A DNA stretch of 44,172 nt from Solirubrobacterales bacterium (lineage in GTDB: Bacteria > Actinomycetota > Thermoleophilia > Solirubrobacterales > 70-9). Every line of letters begins with the position of its first letter. Position 1 is the first letter of the stretch. The notes beneath the pieces are model-generated. The model worked only from the letters and a program-made list of their open reading frames with translations, made no database searches and was not told the DNA's origin. Shown here piece by piece: positions 36,723 to 44,172 of this stretch. The stretch covers positions 4,354 through 48,525 of the forward strand of contig VRUE01000001.1 in the NCBI GenBank assembly GCA_019456285.1, given 5' to 3'. A program made the translations under genes and the position numbers.

Positions 36723-37844
36723 TCAGTGAGCCGCCGCCCCCAGCTCCGGCTCCGCGGCCGGGCACCGCTCGATCGGCAACCCCTCCTCCTTCCACTCCTG
36801 GACCCTGGTGCGGAGCTGGAAGAAGGCGACGATCCCGAGCGGGATCGGCATCCAGAAGGCGACCAGCCGGTAGACCAGGATCGCCGGGAAGACCGTCTCC
36901 TCGGGCAGGCCGAAGAGGACGAAGGCGCCGATCATCCCGGCGTCGACCGCCCCCACCCCGGCCGGCGCCAGCGGGAAGAGGTTGGCGACCATGCCGAGGA
37001 AGAAGCCCTGGGAGACGACGGCGAGCGGAACCTGGACGCCGAAGGCCTTGAAGCAGGCCCAGAGGATGCCGATGTTCGCCGCCCAGAAGCCGGCGGCGCC
37101 GATCACCGCCAGCCCGCCCCGCGACGGGTGGGCGAAGAGGCTGAGCGCGAACCTGAACCCCTCTCCGACCGTGATCGGCACTCTCGCGATGCCGGCGGCG
37201 ATCGCCCGGCCCCGCTCCCCCCGGGCGAAGGGCGCCAGGCGCCGCCCCAGGCTCGGGGGGATCCGCGCGACCAGCACCCCGCCGACCAGCACCCCGCCGG
37301 CCACCGCGGCGGGGATGATCGTCAGCTCGACCGCGTCCTCGCCAGGCAGCACCCCGGTGCGCAGCAGGATCCCGAAGACGATCAGGGCGATCGGGTAGAA
37401 GGCGTAGTGCAGGGTGAGGAAGGCGACCATCCGCCGCGCCACGTCGCGGCGGCACATCCCGGCCCTGCGCAGCGCCCAGTAGGTGAGCGCGATGCCGCCG
37501 GCGCCGCCAGCCGAGAAGAGCAGCGTCGCGGCGACACCGGCCATGTTGATCTCGTAGGTCTCGGTCCAGGTCAGCCGCAGCGCATCGCCGCCGACCACGG
37601 CCTTGAAGAGGGCGACGTAGGTGGCGATCGCGGCGACGTTGAAGCCGATCGCCACTGCAATCCAGACCGGGTCGGCGTCGCCGAGCTTGCTCAGCGCATC
37701 ACCCAGCCCGACCAGCCTCGGGAAGAGGAAGTAGATCCCGATCAGCAGCGCGAAGACGACCAGCGCCGTCTGGATCACCCGTCGCGGAGTGAACAGCGGC
37801 AGCTCGACGGCGCCGTTGCCGTTCGCCGAGTCCTCCTGAGACAC
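36723..37844 (-). CDS. Flippase-like (LPG synthase TM region / YbhN family) membrane protein
   Basis: Polytopic; SAGGAGGIALTYWALRRAG and FPLAPAGVGAVDAGMIGAFVLFG family motifs. Confidence 0.85.
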   Translation of the reverse strand: MSQEDSANGNGAVELPLFTPRRVIQTALVVFALLIGIYFLFPRLVGLGDALSKLGDADPVWIAVAIGFNVAAIATYVALFKAVVGGDALRLTWTETYEINMAGVAATLLFSAGGAGGIALTYWALRRAGMCRRDVARRMVAFLTLHYAFYPIALIVFGILLRTGVLPGEDAVELTIIPAAVAGGVLVGGVLVARIPPSLGRRLAPFARGERGRAIAAGIARVPITVGEGFRFALSLFAHPSRGGLAVIGAAGFWAANIGILWACFKAFGVQVPLAVVSQGFFLGMVANLFPLAPAGVGAVDAGMIGAFVLFGLPEETVFPAILVYRLVAFWMPIPLGIVAFFQLRTRVQEWKEEGLPIERCPAAEPELGAAAH

Positions 37845-37854
37845 ACTCGGGAAG

Positions 37855-38799
37855 CTACCCGCTCGCCAGGCGCTCCAGACGCCGCAGGCCCCGGTTGACG
37901 CCCAGGACCAGCGGTTCGACCAGCGGCTCCCCGTGCCGCACGGCGACGACCAGCGCCGCCCCGGCGGCGAGATCGGTGACGTAGTGCTCGCCCAGGTAGA
38001 CGAGGGCGAAGCCGAGGGTCAGCGCGTAGCCCCAGCCGACCGCGCCCTCGACCGGCCCCGCCTCCGCGAGCAGCAGGGCGGCCGCGAGCGCGGTGGCGAA
38101 GTGGAGCGAGGGCATCGCGGCCCAGGGGTTGCTGTCCCCCACCGCCCGGTACATCGCCGGCCAGGCCGGCCCCCAGGTCTCCTCCCCCACCCCGACCATG
38201 ATCCGCCGCACCTCCTCCCCGGTCAGGCCCTCCTCCGAGGACCACCAGGGCGGCGCGGTCGGCGCGGCGAAGTAGACCGCGCAGCCGAGATCGAAGACGA
38301 CGGCGAGCTGGCGGGCGGCGTGCGGGAAGCGCTCCGGGTGACGGACGAGGATGAAGAGCAGCGCCAGGTATGGCTCGAGGAACCAGAGCCAGTGAACCCA
38401 GCTGAGGCCGCGGTCGACGACGCCGACCCGCCTCCAGCGGGCGAGCGCCCGCTGGAGGCGGACGGTCGGCAGGACGCCACCCCCGATCGCCCGGTCGATC
38501 GCGACCGGGTAGCGGATGCGGAGGCGCCGGCGCAGCCGCTCGGGGTCGTCGTAGGGGAGCTCGTGGACCTTCGCGAAGGCCCACATCTGCATCGCGAACA
38601 GCGCCATGTCGCGCTTGCGGGAGCGGGGGTACAGCACGGCGAGAGCCAGTGGGCCGCTCGCACAGGCGGCGATCGTGACCGGCACGGGGATGCGGTGGCG
38701 GCGCAGCAGCGGAACCGCAACTGTCGCGGCGACCGCGCCCGCCGCCCCGGCGCGCAGCGCCACGCGAAGCGCCGGAGATGGCCTGGCGACCCGTCTCAT
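37855..38799 (-). CDS. PAP2-superfamily membrane phosphatase/inositol phosphotransferase-like
   Basis: MPSLHFATALAAALL and LGEHYVTDLAAGAALV PAP2 motifs. Confidence 0.85.
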   Translation of the reverse strand: MRRVARPSPALRVALRAGAAGAVAATVAVPLLRRHRIPVPVTIAACASGPLALAVLYPRSRKRDMALFAMQMWAFAKVHELPYDDPERLRRRLRIRYPVAIDRAIGGGVLPTVRLQRALARWRRVGVVDRGLSWVHWLWFLEPYLALLFILVRHPERFPHAARQLAVVFDLGCAVYFAAPTAPPWWSSEEGLTGEEVRRIMVGVGEETWGPAWPAMYRAVGDSNPWAAMPSLHFATALAAALLLAEAGPVEGAVGWGYALTLGFALVYLGEHYVTDLAAGAALVVAVRHGEPLVEPLVLGVNRGLRRLERLASG

Positions 38800-38865
38800 A
38801 GGGTCGGCGAGTATAGGTCCACGGCCGACGTCGCGAGCGGCCCGCGTGATTAGAATGGCCGCGCT

Positions 38866-39564
38866 TTGGCACCCCACTCCCCTGGCACTGACCAGATCGA
38901 CACCCTGCTCTGGATCGGCTTCGTCGCCGCGGCGATCGTCGTGGTCGCGGTCAACGCCGGACTGGCCCACGCGCTGCGCCGCCACCGCGCCGGCCGCGGC
39001 GCCGAGCCGCGCCAGGTCCGCGGCGGACGGCGCATCCAGCTCCGGGTCGGGGCAGCGCTCACCGTCTTCGCCACCGCGATCCTCGTCCTCAGCCTCGTCT
39101 TCACCGACCGGGCGCGACAGACGCCCGCCACCGGGCCCGACGGCCTCCAGGCCTCGAACTCCGAGCCGCTGCGGATCGAGGCGACCGGCCAGCAGTGGAT
39201 ATGGCGCTACGACTACCCCAACGAAGCCTTCTCCTACTACAAGCTGGTGGTCCCGATCGACACCACCGTCGTCCTCGACCTCGTCTCCACCGACGTCATC
39301 CACACCTGGGACGTCCCCGAGCTGGCCGGCAAGCGCGACGCCGTCCCCGGCAAGCTGAACCGGGTCGTCTTCCGCGCCGACGAGGAGGGCGTCTACCGCG
39401 GCCAGGCGGCGACCTTCTCGGGGCAGGCATACGCGGCGATGCGGACCGCGGTCGAGGTCGTCGCGGTCGAGGAGTACGAGAGCTTCGTCGAGCGGCAGGA
39501 TGCCGAGATCCAGGCCGCCCAGGACAGCGTCGTCGGGCTGATCGAGAGCGGGGAGGCGCGATGA
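38866..39564 (+). CDS. Cytochrome c oxidase subunit II-like protein lacking most CuA ligands
   Basis: STDVIHTWDVPELAGKRDAVPGKLN family motif; canonical GQCSELCGANHSFM replaced by GQAATFSGQAYAAM. Confidence 0.9.
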   Translation: MAPHSPGTDQIDTLLWIGFVAAAIVVVAVNAGLAHALRRHRAGRGAEPRQVRGGRRIQLRVGAALTVFATAILVLSLVFTDRARQTPATGPDGLQASNSEPLRIEATGQQWIWRYDYPNEAFSYYKLVVPIDTTVVLDLVSTDVIHTWDVPELAGKRDAVPGKLNRVVFRADEEGVYRGQAATFSGQAYAAMRTAVEVVAVEEYESFVERQDAEIQAAQDSVVGLIESGEAR

Positions 39565-41246
39565 GGCGCAGCGCCCCGCCCCCCGAGATCGTCGTCGACG
39601 GCTTGCCGCGGCGCCGGCCGCGCTGGATGGAGCTGGCGACCAGCGCCGACCACAAGGACATCGGCCGCATCCTCCTCGTCGCCGCGCTCGGCTTCCTCTT
39701 CATCGCCCTGGTCGAGCTGCTGCTGATGCGCTTGCAGCTGGCGATCCCCGAGAACACCTTCCTCTCCCCCGTGACCTTCGACCGGATGCTCTCGCTCTAC
39801 GGGGCGACGACGATCTTCCTCTTCGCGATCCCGCTCGCGCTGGGGCTCTTCTACTACCTTGTGCCGCTGCAGATCGGCGCCCGCGGCACGGCGCTGCCGC
39901 GCCTCGGCCAGATCGGCCTCTGGCTCTACATCGCAGCCGGGACGGTGCTCTACGCAGGCTTCCTCTTCACTCCCTCCGAGGCCGGCGTCAACCCGCTGGC
40001 GCCGCTCTCGGAGCTGACCTTCCTGCCCGACAACGGGGTCGACGCCTGGGCCACGGCGACCGGGCTGGCGACGCTCGGCTTCGTCCTGATCGCGATCGAC
40101 CTGGCGACGACGCTGCGCAACATGCGCGCCCCGGGGATGGCCTGGCGGCGGCTGCCGGTCTTCTCCTGGGCGGCGGCGATCTGCTCCTGGCTGCTGCTGG
40201 TGATCGGCCCGGTGATGCTGGCCGCGATCGCGATGCTGCTGATCGACCGCAACTTCGACGGGAACTTCTTCGCCGACGGCTCCGGCGGCGCGCCGCTGCT
40301 CTGGCAGCACCTGAGCTGGATCTTCTACACCGGCGCCTACATGCTGGTCCTGATCACCGCGCTCGGAGCGATCGCCGAGATCGTCCCGGTCTTCGCCCGC
40401 AAGCCGCTCTTCAACCGCGGCGCGACGATCGGCTCGCTGGCCGCGATCGCGGCGATCGGCACCCTCGCCTGGATGCAGAACATGCTGACCGCGCCGATCG
40501 GGATCGGCTGGATGTACTTCGCGATGATCATGGCGCTGGCGCTGATCGTGCCCTTCGGCCTCGTCGTCTTCAACCTGATCGCGACGATGGTCGGCGGCGC
40601 GCTGCGGATGCGGGCGCCGCTGCTGTTCGCCGCCGGGGCGATCTCGGCGATCTCGATCGGGCTCGCCGCCGAGATCGAGCACTCGATGGTCGCGGTCGCC
40701 TGGCATCTGAAGAACACCACCGACGCCACCGCGGCGACCCACTTCGCGCTGGTCGGCGGCGGCGTCTTCGGCGGTTTCGCGGCGCTGCACTACTGGTTCC
40801 CGAAGATGACCGGGCGCACGATGGGCGAGAGCCTGGCGCGGATCTCCTTCTGGACGATGGCCCTCGGCATCCTGCTCGCCTTCGTGCCGCTCTTCCTCGC
40901 CGGCGCCGAGCAGGGCGAGGTCGTCGACGCCTACAAGTTCTTCGACAAGACCGGCGTCACCACCTACAACCTGATCGCCTCGATCGGCGCCTTCGTCCTC
41001 GCGACCGGGATCGTGTTGACGCTCGTCAACGCGATCCTCAGCCGCAGCGGCGGCCCCGGGGCCGGCCACGACCAGTGGGGCGGCGACTCGCTCGAGTGGT
41101 TCGCGCTGTCCCCGCCCGAACCCCACAACTTCGACCTGCTGCCCGACGTGCGCAGCGCCCGGCCGATGCGCGACATCCGCGCGGCGATCGCCCACCGCAC
41201 CGGCCGCGCCGAGCAGCCGGCGCCCGAGTCGCAACCGATAGCCTGA
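39561..41246 (+). CDS. Cytochrome c oxidase subunit I-like protein lacking CuB, heme a3 and one low-spin heme ligand
   Basis: NMRAPGMAWRRLPVFSW, EIVPVFARKPLF, HYWFPKMTGR, LEWFALSPPEPHNF fold motifs; LYGAT (for MHGTT), YTGAYM (for GHPEVY), MQNM (for HHM), AATHF (for AHFHY). Confidence 0.93.
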   Translation: MRRSAPPPEIVVDGLPRRRPRWMELATSADHKDIGRILLVAALGFLFIALVELLLMRLQLAIPENTFLSPVTFDRMLSLYGATTIFLFAIPLALGLFYYLVPLQIGARGTALPRLGQIGLWLYIAAGTVLYAGFLFTPSEAGVNPLAPLSELTFLPDNGVDAWATATGLATLGFVLIAIDLATTLRNMRAPGMAWRRLPVFSWAAAICSWLLLVIGPVMLAAIAMLLIDRNFDGNFFADGSGGAPLLWQHLSWIFYTGAYMLVLITALGAIAEIVPVFARKPLFNRGATIGSLAAIAAIGTLAWMQNMLTAPIGIGWMYFAMIMALALIVPFGLVVFNLIATMVGGALRMRAPLLFAAGAISAISIGLAAEIEHSMVAVAWHLKNTTDATAATHFALVGGGVFGGFAALHYWFPKMTGRTMGESLARISFWTMALGILLAFVPLFLAGAEQGEVVDAYKFFDKTGVTTYNLIASIGAFVLATGIVLTLVNAILSRSGGPGAGHDQWGGDSLEWFALSPPEPHNFDLLPDVRSARPMRDIRAAIAHRTGRAEQPAPESQPIA

Positions 41247-41251
41247 CCGGG

Positions 41252-42148
41252 ATGAGCGGCGCGCAGTCGGTGGCCATCTCGCAGCGCCCGGTGGCGCTGA
41301 CGGTGCTGCGCGACTACCTCACACTGACCAAGCCGAAGGTGCAGTCGCTGCTGCTCTTCACGACCGTCACCACGATGTACGTGGCCGGCGACCCCTCGAT
41401 CGGCCTGGTCTTCCTGACCTGCCTCGGCGGCGCCCTCTCGGCCGGCGGCGCCGGCGCGATCAACCACGCGATCGACCGCGACATCGACCTGGCGATGGCC
41501 CGCACGGCCGACCGCCCGGTGGCCAGCGGCCGGATCTCCCCCGCCGTGGCGATCGCCTTCGGCGTGCTGCTCGGCTGCTCCTCCGTCGTGCTGCTCTCGC
41601 TCGCCGTCAACCCGCTGGCCGCGGCGCTCTCGCTCTCCGGCCTGCTCGGCTACGTCTTCGTCTACACGCTGTGGCTGAAGCGCGCGACGCCGCAGAACAT
41701 CGTGATCGGCGGCGCCGCCGGAGCGGTTCCGCCGCTGGTCGCCTGGGCCGCCGTCACCGGCGGGCTCAGCGGCACCGCCTTTTTCCTCTTCGCGATCATC
41801 TTCTTCTGGACGCCCCCCCACTTCTGGGCGCTCTCGCTGCTGATCAAGGACGAGTACGCGAAGGCCGGCGTGCCGATGCTGCCGGTGGTTCGGGGCGAGG
41901 ACGAGACCCGCCGCCAGATCCTCCTCTACGCGGTGCTGCTGTACGCGGTCACCCAGCTGCCGTTCTGCGCCGGGGGATTCGGGGTCACCTACCTGGCCGC
42001 CTCGATGGTGCTCGGCGGCGGCTTCGTCTACTGCGCGGTGCGGCTGCTGCGCAGCGCCGATCACCGCTGGGCGCTGCGCACCTACCTCTTCTCGCTCGCC
42101 TACCTGGCGCTGCTCTTCCTGGCGATGCCACTCGACCGCGTCGTCTAG
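41252..42148 (+). CDS. ctaB: Protoheme IX farnesyltransferase (heme O synthase)
   Basis: LTKPKVQSLLLFTT, GAINHAIDRDIDLAMARTADRPVASGRI, FFWTPPHFWALSLLIKDEYAKAGVPMLPVV. Confidence 0.95.
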   Translation: MSGAQSVAISQRPVALTVLRDYLTLTKPKVQSLLLFTTVTTMYVAGDPSIGLVFLTCLGGALSAGGAGAINHAIDRDIDLAMARTADRPVASGRISPAVAIAFGVLLGCSSVVLLSLAVNPLAAALSLSGLLGYVFVYTLWLKRATPQNIVIGGAAGAVPPLVAWAAVTGGLSGTAFFLFAIIFFWTPPHFWALSLLIKDEYAKAGVPMLPVVRGEDETRRQILLYAVLLYAVTQLPFCAGGFGVTYLAASMVLGGGFVYCAVRLLRSADHRWALRTYLFSLAYLALLFLAMPLDRVV

Positions 42149-42161
42149 TAAAAATCCGAGC

Positions 42162-42275
42162 GTGGATCGCGAGACGGCAAGGCGCAATGTGACCGGGGGG
42201 CTGCTGGCCGGCGGCCTCGCCGTGACGATCTTCTCCCTCTGCTTCGTCGCCGCGACGCTCTACATCGCATCGTGA
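42162..42275 (+). CDS. Small single-TM protein, 37 aa (MDRETARRNVTGGLLAGGLAVTIFSLCFVAATLYIAS)
   Basis: GTG start; stop overlaps the next GTG by 4 nt (GTGA); one hydrophobic span; below the ORF-track cutoff. Confidence 0.7.
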   Translation: MDRETARRNVTGGLLAGGLAVTIFSLCFVAATLYIAS

Positions 42276-42565
42276 CCGAGCACCGCGACATCCCCGAGCC
42301 CGGCGAGCTGATCTATCCGCCCCGCCCCTCCTGGGCGCCCGCCTTCCTCGCCCTCGCCCTCGCCCTGATGGTCTGCGGGATCTACGCCCAGGGATTCATG
42401 GTCCGCAGCTGGATCTACTCGATCATCGGCGCGGTCGTCGCGCTCGCCGCCTTCCGGATCCTGGTCAAGGGCGCGACCCGCGACCACTTCCGCCTGCCCC
42501 GCAGGCAGAAGGTGCGCAGCGCGGCCCTGCCGGTCGAGACGATTCAACCTCCCCCGACGGACTGA
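42272..42565 (+). CDS. Small membrane protein, possible cytochrome c oxidase subunit IV-like
   Basis: ELIYPPRPSWAPAFLALALALMVCGIYAQGFMVRSWIYSIIGAVVALAAF, two TM spans, in cox-like operon. Confidence 0.65.
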   Translation: MTEHRDIPEPGELIYPPRPSWAPAFLALALALMVCGIYAQGFMVRSWIYSIIGAVVALAAFRILVKGATRDHFRLPRRQKVRSAALPVETIQPPPTD

Positions 42566-42604
42566 TACCGGCGCATCTCGGGGTCCTCGCCCGGCCTCAG
42601 GCCG

Positions 42605-43006
42605 TCAGCCTGGAGTCATGCCAGACGTCGCGCCCTCCGAGGTCCAGACGTGGACGATGTCGCGCATCGAGAGCACGCCGACCAGCTCGCCGTCGTCGTA
42701 GACGACCAGATGGCGAATGCCGCGCCGCGACATCTCCGCCGCGGCCCGCTCCAGGCTCCAGTCCGGGGAGGCGGTGATCACGCTGCTGCTCATGTGGGCG
42801 ACGACACGCTCGGAGTCGGGATCCTCGCCGTGGCCAAGTGAGATCAGGATGTCGCGCTCGGTGATGATGCACGCCACCGGCTTCTCGGCGTCGGTGACCA
42901 GCGCCGCCCCGAGCCCCTTCTCGGTCATCTTCTCGGCCGCCTCGCGCAGCGTGTGCGAGGGGCCGACGGTCAGAACCACATCCGACATCCCTTCCCGTAC
43001 CTGCAT
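42605..43006 (-). CDS. CBS-domain-pair protein
   Basis: LREAAEKMTEKGLGAALVTDAEKPVACIITERDIL ... MSRRGIRHLVVYDDGELVGVLSMRDIV; AAGGAG upstream of ATG 43006. Confidence 0.92.
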   Translation of the reverse strand: MQVREGMSDVVLTVGPSHTLREAAEKMTEKGLGAALVTDAEKPVACIITERDILISLGHGEDPDSERVVAHMSSSVITASPDWSLERAAAEMSRRGIRHLVVYDDGELVGVLSMRDIVHVWTSEGATSGMTPG

Positions 43007-43133
43007 CTGGCTCCCTCTCCTTGGGGGTTGCGAGGTCGTATGAATCGCCTCAATCGTACTCCACGATTCGCGCCCGGCAAGACCGTTGGACAGGGGTCTC
43101 GGCAGATAGACTCCGGCGCGCTTCGCGCCGCAT

Positions 43134-43844
43134 ATGCCCGACAAACTGCCGAACCCAACTCGCCCGCTTCTAGTCCTCGCCGCCCTGGCCGCGATCGCGC
43201 TGCCCGCGTCCGGGTGCGGAACGAGCACGGCGGACGAGGAGCGAGGGCGGGTCCTCTTCACCCAGAAATGCGGCGCCTGCCACGGGCTCGCCCAGGCCGG
43301 CACCACCTCCCAGATCGGCCCCGACCTCGATGACGCCTTCGCCGCGGCGCGCGCCGCGGGCGAGGGAGCCGACACGGTCGAGGGGATCGTCAAGTCACAG
43401 GTGGAGTTCCCGCTTCCAAGCAACGCCAACCCCGCGGTCTCGATGCCGGCCGACCTTGTCACCGGCCAGGATCTGGACGACGTAGCGGCCTACGTGGGCC
43501 GCTACGCAGGGGTCCCGGGCGTCGCCCCGCCCAAGGCGCCCGTCGGCCCGGGCGCCCAGATCTTCGCCGACAACGGCTGCGGCGGCTGCCATGTGCTCGC
43601 CGCGGCGGACTCCGGCGGGGTCACCGGGCCGGACCTGGACCAGATCCTGCCCGGGCAGAGCGCGGCGATGATCGAAGAGTCGATCGTCGATCCCAACGTC
43701 CAGCTCACGAAGGGCTACCCGGCCAACCTGATGCCGGACAACTTCGGCACGCTGATCACCCCGACGGAGCTCGAACAGCTCGTCGAGTACCTGATCGGCT
43801 CGACCGCCAAGGACGGCGGCTCGAAGAAGGGCAAGGGCGGCTGA
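43134..43844 (+). CDS. Diheme cytochrome c lipoprotein
   Basis: LPASGC lipobox; CGACH and CGGCH heme motifs; LMPDNFGTLITPTELEQLVEYL. Confidence 0.9.
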   Translation: MPDKLPNPTRPLLVLAALAAIALPASGCGTSTADEERGRVLFTQKCGACHGLAQAGTTSQIGPDLDDAFAAARAAGEGADTVEGIVKSQVEFPLPSNANPAVSMPADLVTGQDLDDVAAYVGRYAGVPGVAPPKAPVGPGAQIFADNGCGGCHVLAAADSGGVTGPDLDQILPGQSAAMIEESIVDPNVQLTKGYPANLMPDNFGTLITPTELEQLVEYLIGSTAKDGGSKKGKGG

Positions 43845-43941
43845 GGGACGCCAAACGGCCGCGCCTCGAGCCGAGCGACGCCCGCTCGGAGGCTGCCGGG
43901 CGGGCGCCGCCGCCAAGCGAACGGCGGACTCCCGCGCTGAG

Positions 43942-44172
43942 TCAAAGCTGAGTCGCGATTAACCCGGCGAAGGACGCCAGCAGGGCGACGATCATGCCGC
44001 CACCGAGCTGAATCATCGTGCGCTGCAACGAGTCGAAGCGGCCGTTCATGGCGTCGAAGCGCGAGTTCATCTCCGCCCGCAGCGAGCCAACCTCGGAGCC
44101 TATTTCGGCCCGCACGGCGCCGATCTCAGAGCCTATTTCGGCCCGCACGGCGCCGATCTCGGCGCGCAGCTC
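43942..44172 (-). CDS. Membrane-anchored coiled-coil protein, probably truncated by the window edge
   Basis: RAEIGSEIGAVRAEIGSEVGSLRAEMNSRFDAMNGRFDSLQRTMIQ then C-terminal TM; frame appears open to the window edge. Confidence 0.6.
   Translation of the reverse strand, partial: ELRAEIGAVRAEIGSEIGAVRAEIGSEVGSLRAEMNSRFDAMNGRFDSLQRTMIQLGGGMIVALLASFAGLIATQL
44096..44161. repeat. 33-bp tandem repeat (2 near-identical units) encoding an 11-residue coiled-coil repeat
   Basis: gagcctatttcggcccgcacggcgccgatctc(a/g) at 44096-44128 and 44129-44161. Confidence 0.9.

Noticed and set aside
38866-41246. Sequencing error or pseudogenisation as the explanation for the Cox ligand losses
   Set aside because: Both ORFs are full length and in frame, changes are spread over many separate sites in two genes, and flanking structural motifs are conserved; decay or error would not target ligands this specifically.
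43110-43130. GGCGCG-CTT-CGCGCC hairpin just upstream of the cytochrome c ATG
   Set aside because: Short GC hairpin expected by chance at this base composition, with no supporting context.

Overview
A 44.2 kb GC-rich window, probably from an actinobacterium of the Thermoleophilia/Solirubrobacterales type (inferred from gene content and codon bias). Most of it is ordinary chromosome: rplU-rne/rng-rodA-mrdA-mreDCB, maf, ndk, folC-valS, clpX-clpP-tig, a GH15 glucoamylase, msrA, DUF1015, a PduO-type adenosyltransferase, a NUDIX hydrolase, an acyl-CoA dehydrogenase, trxB and a terminal cox-like cluster. Four intact tRNAs are present: His-GTG, Arg-TCT, Pro-GGG and Pro-TGG. Main points of interest: (1) At 38.9-43.8 kb the CoxII-like and CoxI-like proteins keep the family fold motifs but have lost nearly all copper, heme and proton-channel residues, beside an intact-looking ctaB, small TM ORFs and a diheme cytochrome c. 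(2) At 27.7-29.6 kb there are two ORF6N-domain genes. One is intact and bracketed by 24-bp imperfect direct repeats resembling a tRNA T-arm. The other is frameshifted and deleted, downstream of tRNA-Pro. Both carry a covarying perfect palindrome inside the coding sequence. (3) Several genes have conserved N-termini lying upstream of any ATG/GTG/TTG, suggesting CTG or other near-cognate starts. (4) Gene relics (SDR C-terminus, thiolase fragments, a tRNA 3' fragment), unannotated small membrane ORFs and two strong intergenic hairpins are also visible. All family assignments come from reading motifs by eye; no database search was run.
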